In this document: piece by piece, positions 8,266 to 16,719 of the stretch | How the letters are laid out: each line of letters opens with the position of its first letter | Position numbering within the stretch: the first letter of the stretch is position 1 | Origin: Calditrichia bacterium | GTDB taxonomy: Bacteria > Calditrichota > Calditrichia > Calditrichales > J004 | Reading direction: 5' to 3' | Assembly (NCBI GenBank): GCA_020635035.1 | Contig: JACKAO010000010.1 | Coordinates: forward strand, 62,001 to 126,000 | Length of the DNA: 64,000 bases | The notes under the pieces: generated by a model | What the model saw: the letters and a program-made list of their open reading frames with translations, nothing else | Database searches by the model: none | Told to the model about the DNA's origin: nothing | Program-made: the position numbers and the translations under genes

Positions 8266-9678
8266 ATGAATTTTAAAAAATTGTTTATTGCAATCCTTAT
8301 ACCACTGCTGGTTTTAATTATTCCAACAGAATGGATCCCGATTCATAATCTCACTTTGATTGAACACCGCGTGATCGCCATTTTTATCCTGGCCACCCTT
8401 TTTTGGATTCTTGAACCTATCCCGATATTTGCCACATCCATGCTGATCATTACGCTTGAACTGTTCATGATTTCGGACAACAGTATAGCCTTTTTAAGGT
8501 CCGGCGCCGGTACAGAAGGTTTTGGAACATTACTGAGCTATAAAGCTATTATGGCTACCCTTGCTTCACCAATTATAATTTTATTCCTGGGTGGATTTTT
8601 TCTTGCAGCGGCAGCAACAAAATACCGCCTGGATGTCAATCTTGCCCGCGTTCTGCTTAAACCCTTCGGCTCCAGTCCCAAAACAATGATGATGGGATTG
8701 ATGATTATTACCGCGATCTTTTCCATGTTCATGAGTAACACTGCCACAACAGCCATGATGCTGGCAATCCTTGCCCCAGTTCTGGCCATGTTTGAACGCG
8801 ATGATCCGGCACGAGTAGCCTTTTTACTGGCTATTCCTTTTGCTGCAAATATTGGTGGTATCGGTACACCAATCGGGACGCCGCCAAACGCTGTTGCAAT
8901 GAAATATTTAACCGGCGACGCATTTATTTCATTCGGCGCATGGATGGCTTTTGCAATTCCCTATGTTGTTATCCTTCTGATATTTGCATGGTTGTTATTA
9001 CTGCTTCTCTTCAAACCGAAAGCAACGGAATTAAAACTTGAGATAAAAAGCAGTTTTATGCGCAGCCCTAAAGCGTTGACTGTCTATATAACGTTTGCCT
9101 TTACCATACTGATGTGGATTTTTAGCGATCTTCATGGTATTTCATCCTACGTTGTGGCAATGATTCCGGTTGCTGTATTCCTGGTTTCAGGGATCCTTAA
9201 TGCTGAAGATGTAAGAAAACTGAGCTGGGATGTATTATGGCTTATTGCCGGCGGTATCGCATTGGGTATGGCTATGGAAAATACCGGACTATCTTCACAT
9301 CTTATTGAAAGCATTCCTTTTGGGCAGTTCAATCCGCTGATCATAGTTTTTATGGCAACGCTTGTGGCAATCCTGATGGCAACTTTTATGTCTCATACAG
9401 CAACCGCTAACCTGCTGCTGCCGGTTATGGCAGCCCTGGGGACCAACCTTGAATCTCTGGCCGCATTGGGTGGATCAAAGATGATTATCCTTGGTGTAAC
9501 TTTTTCGTGTTCGATTGCCATGTCCTTACCAATAAGCACACCGCCAAATGCGATGGCTTATGCCAGCGGACAAATCCAAAACAAAGACATGATGCGCTCC
9601 GGGATTATAATTGGTGTAGTTGCCCTGGGAATGTTATATATTTTACTAAGTATCCTTAAAACTATTGATTTTATATGA
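8266..9678 (+). CDS. DASS/SLC13 family sodium:carboxylate symporter
   Basis: Integral membrane transporter of about 470 residues with roughly 11-12 hydrophobic segments. The two family signatures are present as an internal repeat: SNTATTAMM followed by GTPIGTPPNAV in the first half, and SHTATANLLLP followed by SLPISTPPNAMAYASG in the second. These SNT and TPPN motifs bind sodium and di- or tricarboxylate in the CitT/VcINDY family; the actual substrate cannot be read. A TTG 10 codons upstream is in frame, but the ATG at 8266 is preferred. It is divergent from the tyrosine operon, whose end products include fumarate. Its stop overlaps the start of a histidine kinase (ATGA). Confidence 0.9.
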   Translation: MNFKKLFIAILIPLLVLIIPTEWIPIHNLTLIEHRVIAIFILATLFWILEPIPIFATSMLIITLELFMISDNSIAFLRSGAGTEGFGTLLSYKAIMATLASPIIILFLGGFFLAAAATKYRLDVNLARVLLKPFGSSPKTMMMGLMIITAIFSMFMSNTATTAMMLAILAPVLAMFERDDPARVAFLLAIPFAANIGGIGTPIGTPPNAVAMKYLTGDAFISFGAWMAFAIPYVVILLIFAWLLLLLLFKPKATELKLEIKSSFMRSPKALTVYITFAFTILMWIFSDLHGISSYVVAMIPVAVFLVSGILNAEDVRKLSWDVLWLIAGGIALGMAMENTGLSSHLIESIPFGQFNPLIIVFMATLVAILMATFMSHTATANLLLPVMAALGTNLESLAALGGSKMIILGVTFSCSIAMSLPISTPPNAMAYASGQIQNKDMMRSGIIIGVVALGMLYILLSILKTIDFI

Positions 9679-11018
9679 TCGAATTAAGCCGTAACGAAGA
9701 TTACAAATGGATTATTGACACCTATTTTTCAAATAATGAGCGTAAAATTGAACTGAAAAAAGGTGACTTGCTCCTGGAGCAGGGACAGGATAATTCCCGT
9801 TTATTTTATCTTAAAAACGGAAAACTTTCCGGTACAATTACCGAAGACGGCCAGGAAGAAAGAGAGATTTTCAGGGCATTCCCGGGTAATTTTATTGGTC
9901 TGCATTCTTTTTTTTCCGGATCATTTATCAGCATCTCAAATGTAAGAGCAATGACCGATTCTGAAGTGGTTTTTATGAATCATGATGACCCTTTAACGCC
10001 TTATAAAGGCCGGACAACCCTTGAACAACAATTTATGCCGGTGGTTGTTTTAGGACTCATAAACCGCCAGCAGAATGAATTAAACCTTTTTAAAGAAAAA
10101 GAAGCAACGTATAAAAAATTAATTGAGCATGAAAAACAGGCATCTCTGGGCAAGATGGCAGCAGGAATCGCACATGAGCTAAACAATGCAGTTGCTGTTT
10201 TATTCAGCAGTGCCAACTGGCTGATTGAGAAAATTGCTGTTTACTGGCGTGACCAGAAAGAAGCTGCAATTTTTGAAGCCGGTTTACTCAGCGGTCGTCA
10301 ACTCAGCAGCCGTGAAAAGCGGGAATTACAGAAAATGTGGCAGGCGAAACATAATCTGTCATCATTGGCAGCTCGATCATTAGCGCAAACAGGAATGTCC
10401 GAAAAAGTTTTGCTAAATCTGGAGAAAGACCTGGAAGGAAAAGCAGAATGGATCAACACTTTGTGGGAAATCGGTGCTTCGCTGAATGATATGCGTACCG
10501 CATCGCAGCATGCCACCCATGTTGTAAAATCGGTTAAACTCTTAGGTGTTCAGAACACAACCCGTGAAAACCTGAATTTAAATGAGAGTATTGAAGATGC
10601 TCTGGCACTGTTAAATCAAAAACTCAAAGGTATTCATCTGGATGTAAAACTGAACCCTTTGCCTGCTTTTATTGCCAATATGGGAGAGATGGTACAGGTC
10701 TGGCTGAATCTTATTAAAAATGCAATGGAAGCTTTGCAGTCAGCAAAAACAGAAAATCCTGAAATTATTATTAAAAGCACATTAAAAAAAGACATCATAG
10801 TTGTTTCCGTGAAAGACAATGGTCCGGGAATCCCCGACGAATTACAACAAGCCATTTTTGAACCGGACGTTACAACCAAAGTATCCGGAATGTCATTCGG
10901 GCTTGGACTGGGATTAACAATTGTCCAGCGAATTATTAACAGTTACAATGGCAGGATAAAACTATCCAGCTCTGAACGTGGAACAACTTTTGAAATATCA
11001 TTACCGGTGGAGAATTAA
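9675..11018 (+). CDS. soluble sensor histidine kinase with N-terminal cNMP-binding-like domain
   Basis: A 447-residue kinase without a membrane segment. Residues about 20-135 form a cyclic-nucleotide-binding (Crp-like) beta-roll (KKGDLLLEQGQDNSRLFYL, then GNFIGLHSFFSG). A helical linker follows, then the phosphoacceptor box GIAHELNN with His167. The HATPase domain has an N-box (VWLNLIKNAMEAL), G1 (VKDNGPGIPDE) and G2 (FGLGLGLTIVQRI). The region between H-box and ATPase is longer than usual. Translation is coupled to the upstream DASS transporter by a 4-base overlap. The receiver-only response regulator gene starts 2 bases after the stop. Confidence 0.93.
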   Translation: MIELSRNEDYKWIIDTYFSNNERKIELKKGDLLLEQGQDNSRLFYLKNGKLSGTITEDGQEEREIFRAFPGNFIGLHSFFSGSFISISNVRAMTDSEVVFMNHDDPLTPYKGRTTLEQQFMPVVVLGLINRQQNELNLFKEKEATYKKLIEHEKQASLGKMAAGIAHELNNAVAVLFSSANWLIEKIAVYWRDQKEAAIFEAGLLSGRQLSSREKRELQKMWQAKHNLSSLAARSLAQTGMSEKVLLNLEKDLEGKAEWINTLWEIGASLNDMRTASQHATHVVKSVKLLGVQNTTRENLNLNESIEDALALLNQKLKGIHLDVKLNPLPAFIANMGEMVQVWLNLIKNAMEALQSAKTENPEIIIKSTLKKDIIVVSVKDNGPGIPDELQQAIFEPDVTTKVSGMSFGLGLGLTIVQRIINSYNGRIKLSSSERGTTFEISLPVEN

Positions 11019-11020
11019 TA

Positions 11021-11503
11021 ATGGAAAAACTAAATATAATTTGTATTGACGATCAGCGTGATGTACTTGCCGCTGTTCAGAAAGACATGCTTTACTTTGC
11101 CCCAATTGCAGAAATTATTGAATGTGAATCAACCGCGGAAGCCGAAGAGATAATGGAAGAACTTTTCGCGGAAGAAAAACCCATCGCAATGCTGATTTGC
11201 GACCACATCATGCCCGGTGAGAATGGTGTCGATTTTCTTGCCCGATTGCAACAGGATGGACGTTTCAGAAATATTTCATCCATATTATTAACAGGGCTGG
11301 CAACACACCAGGATACAATTGAAGCGATTAACCGTGCCCATATAAGCCATTATATCGAAAAGCCCTGGAAATCCGAAGAACTGATCAACAAGATTCGCAT
11401 TTTAATGACCCGCTTTGTGATTAAAAGCGGGCGCGATTTTAAAGACTATATGGATTTTATGGACCAGAATACTCTTTACAATGAGATGCACGAAAGATAT
11501 TAA
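11021..11503 (+). CDS. receiver-only response regulator
   Basis: A 160-residue protein made of a CheY-like receiver (residues about 4-130) and a short helical tail without a DNA-binding or enzymatic output domain. The phosphorylation pocket is intact: acidic DD at residues 10-11, phosphoacceptor Asp61 in LICDHIMPGENG, Thr91 in LLTGLA and Lys114 in IEKPW. It directly follows the histidine kinase and is presumably its partner. With no output domain, it must act through protein contact or pass phosphate onward. Confidence 0.92.
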   Translation: MEKLNIICIDDQRDVLAAVQKDMLYFAPIAEIIECESTAEAEEIMEELFAEEKPIAMLICDHIMPGENGVDFLARLQQDGRFRNISSILLTGLATHQDTIEAINRAHISHYIEKPWKSEELINKIRILMTRFVIKSGRDFKDYMDFMDQNTLYNEMHERY

Positions 11504-11611
11504 ATGATTGCCTTTATCCGACTGAAAACTCCGTGATGTAAATATGTATCTTTAAAAATTGTCATTCATCTTAATTAATGTTAACGAAAAAAATAACAAG
11601 GAGTAATTAAG

Positions 11612-11971
11612 ATGTTGATGACTAATCTGACCCACATAGAATCTGAAGATCATTTCAATCAGACACTCAGCGAAAACAAAAACGTAATGGTGTGCTGCGG
11701 TCGCATGGGCCCCATGTGCATTCCTGTTTATGAAGTAATGGAAGAACTTGAAGACGAATACAATCATGTAAAATTTGTGGACCTGGAATTTGATTCCGCA
11801 CATTCTCATGTAATCCGTATGCTACCTGAATGCCAGACATTTAACGGATTACCGTTTGTGGTTTATTTCAGAGATGGTAAAGTTGTAAAAGCCACATCCA
11901 GCATTCAGTATCGTGACCAGGTAACTTCCATCCTGGATGAGCACTTTACAGTAGAAGAAAGCATTAAATAG
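11612..11971 (+). CDS. thioredoxin-fold protein without a CXXC active site
   Basis: A 119-residue thioredoxin-like protein. The fold is recognisable from the spacing of strands, the PVYEVMEELEDEY helix and the cis-proline segment NGLPFVVYFRDGK. Where thioredoxins have WCGPC, this protein reads CCGRMGPMCIP: the aligned positions are Met-Gly-Pro-Met, and the cysteines lie at 28, 29 and 36. Another Cys is found before the cis-Pro (LPEC). A GGAG ribosome-binding site lies 8 bases before the ATG. It is followed by thioredoxin reductase with only a repeat element between, so it may be a redox partner with unusual chemistry. Confidence 0.85.
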   Translation: MLMTNLTHIESEDHFNQTLSENKNVMVCCGRMGPMCIPVYEVMEELEDEYNHVKFVDLEFDSAHSHVIRMLPECQTFNGLPFVVYFRDGKVVKATSSIQYRDQVTSILDEHFTVEESIK

Positions 11972-11993
11972 TTGATAATATGAATTGGCTGTC

Positions 11994-12120
11994 GAGGCTG
12001 TCCCAAAAATAATTAAAATCGTCATTCCGAATTTATTTCGGAATCTTAAATTCTAAAATCAATACTTTTTTGATCCTGAACCGAGTTCAGGATGACGAAA
12101 TTCCGGTTTTTAGCAGCCTC
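11994..12120. repeat. MITE-like element with terminal inverted repeats (copy 1)
   Basis: A roughly 127-bp intergenic element. The left end GAGGCTGTCCCAAAAA and the right end TTTTTAGCAGCCTC are imperfect terminal inverted repeats. Inside are two perfect 8-bp hairpins: ATTCCGAA/TTCGGAAT at 12024-12044 and ATCCTGAA/TTCAGGAT at 12073-12093. A second copy with the same layout is at 32317-32450. It has no coding capacity. Confidence 0.75.
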
Positions 12121-12141
12121 CTTTTCTTTAGGGTGAAGCAT

Positions 12142-13062
12142 ATGAACACAGATTATGATGTAATTGTTTTGGGCGGCGGACCTGCCGGATTAACTGCAGG
12201 TATTTACCTGGCTCGTGGAAAACACAACACGCTGATTTTAAATGAAGGCGCTATCGGCGGGCAGACTGTATTAACCCACGAAGTAGCCAATTATCCCGGT
12301 GTTGAAAATATTAACGGTTACCAACTCGCCAGAATCATGAAGAAACAGGCGACAGATTTTGGTTGTAAGATTCGATCTAATGTAAAAGTTACAAATCTTG
12401 AGTTAAGCGGACCGGTTAAAAAAATTGAGATTAATAACAAAGATACATTCTCTGCAAAAGCAGTTATTCTTTCTCCGGGCGGGCGTTCCAGAGAATTGGG
12501 TGTGCCTGGAGAAAATGAGTTTAAAGGGAAAGGGATTTCATATTGTGCGACCTGTGACGGTGATTTTTTCCAGGATAAAGAAATCATTGTTGTCGGCGGT
12601 GGTAATTCTGCCATTGAAGAAGCTGATGCCCTTACCAGGTATGCCAGTAAAGTAACCGTTGTCCACCAGTTTGACCATTTCCAGGCTTATGAACATGCTG
12701 TAAGGACAGCCAAAGAGAACCCAAAAATTGAGTTTATAATGGAATCAACCATTGCCGAATTTAAAGGTGAAGGCAAACTGGAAGCTGTTACTGTTAAAAA
12801 TCTGAAAACCGCTGAGTTGACAGAATTGCCGATTGATGGCGTTTTTATTTTTATCGGTTATGTCCCCAATACAGAAGTTTTCAAAGATGTGATTTCTTTA
12901 AATAATTATGGTGAAATAGAAATAAATCAAAATTTTGAAACCAATATACCCGGAGTATTTGCTGCGGGCGATGCAATCCAAAAAAGATACCGGCAAATAA
13001 CAACAGCTGTTTCCGACGGTACCATTGCTGCCCTGAACACTATGGAATACCTGCACGATTAA
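12142..13062 (+). CDS. trxB: thioredoxin reductase (NADPH, FAD)
   Basis: Flavoprotein that reduces thioredoxin with NADPH. The FAD-binding GGGPAGLTAGIY motif is at the N-terminus, the redox-active CATC in SYCATCDGDFF, the NADPH-binding VVGGGNSAIEEA next, and the second FAD motif GVFAAGDA near the C-terminus. The frame extends 24 codons upstream into the repeat element, but the family N-terminus MNTDYDVIVLGG starts at the ATG at 12142, giving 306 residues. A GGGTGA precedes it. The gene ends in a terminator and lies beside the atypical thioredoxin-like gene. Confidence 0.95.
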   Translation: MNTDYDVIVLGGGPAGLTAGIYLARGKHNTLILNEGAIGGQTVLTHEVANYPGVENINGYQLARIMKKQATDFGCKIRSNVKVTNLELSGPVKKIEINNKDTFSAKAVILSPGGRSRELGVPGENEFKGKGISYCATCDGDFFQDKEIIVVGGGNSAIEEADALTRYASKVTVVHQFDHFQAYEHAVRTAKENPKIEFIMESTIAEFKGEGKLEAVTVKNLKTAELTELPIDGVFIFIGYVPNTEVFKDVISLNNYGEIEINQNFETNIPGVFAAGDAIQKRYRQITTAVSDGTIAALNTMEYLHD

Positions 13063-13087
13063 CCCGGCTAACTACCGGGTTTTTATT
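13061..13087 (+). terminator. intrinsic terminator of trxB
   Basis: AACCCGG and CCGGGTT form a 7-bp stem with loop CTAACTA, followed by a T-rich tract. The stem starts inside the trxB stop codon. Confidence 0.85.
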
Positions 13088-13232
13088 TTGTAGTTCCTGC
13101 TTGATTTTTTTGCTATTGTCAAAAATTCAATCGAAATTTGCCTGCCTGACGACCATTGAAATTTAATGAAACTAATTTTAAACAATCATACTAATAACCG
13201 GGTACAATCCGGTATTTAAAGAAGCAAAAAAA

Positions 13233-13901
13233 ATGAGTGATCAAAAAACCGGTCTTTTCCCGAAGGCCTTAGTGGACGGCTTTGTTAGCTTACTTTCTCC
13301 ACTGATAAATATTTCCACCCGGCTCAATATCAGCCCCAATTTTTTTACTATTCTCGGTTTTCTTATCACAGTTGTTGGTGCAGCCATTCTGATCTGGAGA
13401 CCGGATCAAATTAACCTGGTTGGACTGATTATTCTATTAGGCGGTGTGTGTGATGTTATAGATGGTAAACTTGCCCGGAATTCTAATAAAGTTACAAAGT
13501 TCGGTGCTTTGCTCGATTCAACCATTGACCGTTACACGGAAGTAGCAATGTTTTTTGGTATCGCTGCATACTATGTAAAAGGCGATCATTATCTTTTATC
13601 AGTAGTTACATTTGCTGCACTTGGCGGTTCTACAATGGTAAGTTATGTGCGGGCACGGGCAGAAGGTCTTGGATTTGAAGCCAAAGTCGGTTTAATGCAG
13701 CGGCCTGAGCGCGTTGTCTCCATCGGTGCGGGAGCTTTATTTCACTATCCACTTTTTTCAATAACTATGTTTTATGTAACTGATTTCCCGGTAACTCTAA
13801 TGGAAATTGCCATATGGGCAGTTGCCATTCTGGCCAACGTTACAGCAATTCAGCGTATAATGCACATTTACAGAGACACACATAAAAAACAGGAAGCTTG
13901 A
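13233..13901 (+). CDS. CDP-alcohol phosphatidyltransferase family protein
   Basis: Membrane enzyme that transfers a phosphatidyl group from CDP-diacylglycerol to an alcohol. The catalytic signature DxxDGxxAR(x8)GxxxDxxxD is complete, with Asp74, Asp77, Gly78, Arg82, Gly91, Asp95 and Asp99. About five or six membrane helices surround it. The segment SYVRARAEGLGFEAKVG followed by MQRPERVV resembles phosphatidyl- or archaetidyl-inositol-phosphate synthases more than glycerophosphate synthase; the acceptor alcohol cannot be proved. The next gene begins 6 bases downstream. Confidence 0.9.
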   Translation: MSDQKTGLFPKALVDGFVSLLSPLINISTRLNISPNFFTILGFLITVVGAAILIWRPDQINLVGLIILLGGVCDVIDGKLARNSNKVTKFGALLDSTIDRYTEVAMFFGIAAYYVKGDHYLLSVVTFAALGGSTMVSYVRARAEGLGFEAKVGLMQRPERVVSIGAGALFHYPLFSITMFYVTDFPVTLMEIAIWAVAILANVTAIQRIMHIYRDTHKKQEA

Positions 13902-13907
13902 GTTTAA

Positions 13908-14429
13908 GTGTCTGTCACGCTTTATTTTAATTATCCCGTCTTCCTGATTTATTCAGACGCATTCGAAGTTTTTTATAAAACATTTCTTAATTACAGCGCC
14001 CTTATCATAACCCAGTTTATACTAGGCAAAAAAGCATCTTTTTTATATGCCCTGCTTTTTAAGATGAATTTATATATTGTGTCACTGGTGATAATAATCT
14101 GCGATCTTGTGCTGATGCTTTTTGTCGCACGATTATTAAGTGTTACCACCAAACACGTATTTCCTTTTACTTTACTGCAACGGGAAGCTGTAAACAGGGA
14201 GGATAAACTCAAAAAAAGTAAACTGGTTGCCAGGATATTGAAAATCGGGAAACTAAGCCCGCTGATTATCACTGCGATTCCTTTTTCAGGGGGCGTTTGG
14301 AGCGGGATGCTGCTCTCACGGATTTTAAAGCTGGCTGATAAAGATGCTTACTGGCAGGTTGCTATTGGTTCGGTCATTGGCTGCTATATATTTTTATTAG
14401 CCGCTATGGGGTTGATCAATCTATTTTAG
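13908..14429 (+). CDS. membrane protein resembling the small multidrug export family
   Basis: A 173-residue protein with about four hydrophobic segments. The C-terminal half reads LSPLIITAIPFSGGVWSGML, followed by a helix and a final GSVIGCYIFLLAAMGL segment. This is the layout of the Sm_multidrug_ex (PF06695-like) family, whose signature is a PxPGTGxWtG loop; here the loop is PFSGGVWSG. Start is a GTG at 13908, 6 bases after the phosphatidyltransferase stop, with only a distant AGGA. Transport function in this family is poorly established, and a link to lipid synthesis is suggested only by its position. Confidence 0.65.
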   Translation: MSVTLYFNYPVFLIYSDAFEVFYKTFLNYSALIITQFILGKKASFLYALLFKMNLYIVSLVIIICDLVLMLFVARLLSVTTKHVFPFTLLQREAVNREDKLKKSKLVARILKIGKLSPLIITAIPFSGGVWSGMLLSRILKLADKDAYWQVAIGSVIGCYIFLLAAMGLINLF

Positions 14430-14440
14430 AACCTGGATTT

Positions 14441-15379
14441 TTAACTATTGAATAAATATTTTCCGCGTAACTTTTCCCACCATGCTGCAATAAACGGCGA
14501 TACGTAATATGAAAAAATTGCCAGTGCAAATCCTGCTATTATATCTATTACATAATGATGGCGCAGGTATACTGTAGCCATTACAAGACTTATTCCCGGA
14601 ATAAGCAGAATATAAAAAAGCTTGCGTTCCATTGTGAATGCATACATCAGAGTGATCAGGGTGATCGCACAATGCAAACTTGGAAAAGCTGCCCGTGACG
14701 ATGATGATGTAATGCTGACCATCTTTGTCTGGGCTTCTCCCAGCCAGCCCCCGCCAAAATCGCGAACAAACTGATCCGCCAAAACAAGACGCGGTGGTGC
14801 AGCAGGAAAAACAATGTAAAGGAAATAACCGAAATAAAAGCAGAGAATCGTACCAAGAAGCACTTTACGCATGTCCACGTCGCGCTTTTTAATCATCAGG
14901 TAAACAACAACAATGACCGAAATTATAAAATAGTTCATGTAACTTATACTGAAATACTGGGTCAGGAAAGGATGATAAAACTGTTGTGCCCACAACACGG
15001 GTTGCACACCAAACATTGCCTGGTCAATAGCAATAAGTTTATCATGAATATCATGCGGGTTAACAAAATGAATCGTGTCATGCAGATTTGTATAAATGGC
15101 AATACAAAAAGCAAAAGGCATAATATCACGCAGCCAGGATGTGTATTTCCAGAAAGGTTTTTTCTTTACAAAGTAAATAAACGCAGCCATCAAAACAGCC
15201 GTGACAACCAGCCGGGTAATACCCCCGTAAAATTTTCGTGGTATATTTTTACCCAGCTCGATAAAAAACCAGTTTGCTTTAATGGTTATTAAAAGCGATG
15301 GAATAAGGAACAATAATGCTATCAGCTCTTCCAGGCGAAGGCGAAAAATATTTTTAATCCATTCTGAAAATTTACTCAT
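14441..15379 (-). CDS. PAP2-superfamily membrane protein, AUR1/inositolphosphotransferase-like
   Basis: A 312-residue protein with about seven membrane helices and the PAP2 phosphatase/transferase motifs: AAFPSLHCAIT (C2 motif with catalytic His) and LRHHYVIDIIAGF (C3 motif). This SLHCA/RHHYxID arrangement is that of the PAP2_3 group, which includes AUR1-type inositol phosphorylceramide synthases. The long N-terminal membrane part fits that group too. It starts 34 bases after thrC on the same strand, so it could be read from the threonine operon. It faces the CDP-alcohol phosphatidyltransferase pair. A generic lipid phosphatase is the alternative. Confidence 0.85.
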   Translation of the reverse strand: MSKFSEWIKNIFRLRLEELIALLFLIPSLLITIKANWFFIELGKNIPRKFYGGITRLVVTAVLMAAFIYFVKKKPFWKYTSWLRDIMPFAFCIAIYTNLHDTIHFVNPHDIHDKLIAIDQAMFGVQPVLWAQQFYHPFLTQYFSISYMNYFIISVIVVVYLMIKKRDVDMRKVLLGTILCFYFGYFLYIVFPAAPPRLVLADQFVRDFGGGWLGEAQTKMVSITSSSSRAAFPSLHCAITLITLMYAFTMERKLFYILLIPGISLVMATVYLRHHYVIDIIAGFALAIFSYYVSPFIAAWWEKLRGKYLFNS

Positions 15380-15413
15380 TTACATCTCATAATTCTGATA
15401 TACGATTGTCATT

Positions 15414-16718
15414 TTACCCGGCAATCGAAATTAAATAGTCTTTGAAAGACGCATAATTTCTGTTTAAACCGATAGAAGTTTTCGTGCGGGACATATATTT
15501 TTTAAGACGTTCAGGCAGTTCTAAATTTCCATCTGTTACATCATCAACAATGTCTTTAAACTTGGCAGGATGAGCTGTCTCCAGGATAATGCCGTTGATT
15601 TGCTGATCCTGGCGGTATTTTTCCAGCCCAAGATATCCGACTGCTCCGTGGGGATCAAAAAGATATCCTGTTTCAGCATAGACTTTTTTTATTGTGTTGC
15701 GTGTCTCATCGTCGTTAAAGGAAAATGAACTGATATTCTGACGAATCCGCTCAGGATTGCTTTCAAACATATCAAATATCCGACCAAGATTGCTTGGATT
15801 TCCTACATCCATAGCATTGGAAATTGTTTTTACAGATGACTTCGCTTCAAATTTTCCGCTTTCCAGATAGATGGGAAATGTATCATTGGCATTTACTGCT
15901 GCAATATAGTGTTCAACAGGCAGTCCCATTCTTTGGGCAATTAAACCGGCTGTTAAATTTCCAAAATTACCACTGGGTACTGAAATTAATACAGGTAAAT
16001 CAGATACTTTTTCCAATTGGGAAATAGCAGAAAAATAATAAAATGACTGTGGAATCAATCGTGCAATATTAATTGAGTTTGCCGATGAAAGAAGGATCTT
16101 TTTATTTAACTCTTTATCAAGGAATGCTGTTTTAACCAGATGCTGGCAATCATCAAAAGTACCATCAATTTCCAGTGTAGTAATATTTTTATCCAGTGTG
16201 GCAATCTGCTGTTCCTGTATCTTGCTGACTTTTCCTGACGGGTACAAAATTGTAACATGGATGCCGTCCACATCATAAAATCCCTGTGCCACGGCGCTAC
16301 CCGTATCTCCCGAAGTGGCAACAAGTATATGGACTGTTTTGTCCTGTTTACTGATAAGCTTGCTCATCAGACGTGACATAAAGCGTGCACCAAAATCTTT
16401 AAAAGCCATCGTCGGGCCATGAAACAATTCGAGTACAAAAGTATTGGTACTAATCTGAACTAAAGGTGCTTCAAAATTAATAGAATCATCAGCAATCCAT
16501 TCAATATCATCGTCACTTAAATCTTCTGAGAAGAATGTTTTGCTTACAATCCTTGCGATTTCATTAATGCTTTTCGAACTGATATTTTCAAAAAAATCCT
16601 GCGGCAATCCCGGAATTATTTCAGGCATATACAGACCGTTGTCAGGTGGCAGCCCTTTTAAAACAGCATCCTTTAAATTTACACTGTGGTTTTTATTTTT
16701 TGTGCTGTAATAATTCAT
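15414..16718 (-). CDS. thrC: threonine synthase
   Basis: PLP enzyme that converts O-phosphohomoserine to threonine. The PLP-binding lysine is Lys107 in LFHGPTMAFKDFGARFM, and the phosphate-binding loops ATSGDTGSA and SVPSGNFGN are intact. The 434-residue length and the N-terminus MNYYSTKN fit the bacterial class with a long N-terminal domain. It starts one base after the thrB stop and closes the thrA-asd-thrB-thrC unit. Confidence 0.97.
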   Translation of the reverse strand: MNYYSTKNKNHSVNLKDAVLKGLPPDNGLYMPEIIPGLPQDFFENISSKSINEIARIVSKTFFSEDLSDDDIEWIADDSINFEAPLVQISTNTFVLELFHGPTMAFKDFGARFMSRLMSKLISKQDKTVHILVATSGDTGSAVAQGFYDVDGIHVTILYPSGKVSKIQEQQIATLDKNITTLEIDGTFDDCQHLVKTAFLDKELNKKILLSSANSINIARLIPQSFYYFSAISQLEKVSDLPVLISVPSGNFGNLTAGLIAQRMGLPVEHYIAAVNANDTFPIYLESGKFEAKSSVKTISNAMDVGNPSNLGRIFDMFESNPERIRQNISSFSFNDDETRNTIKKVYAETGYLFDPHGAVGYLGLEKYRQDQQINGIILETAHPAKFKDIVDDVTDGNLELPERLKKYMSRTKTSIGLNRNYASFKDYLISIAG

Positions 16719-16719
16719 C

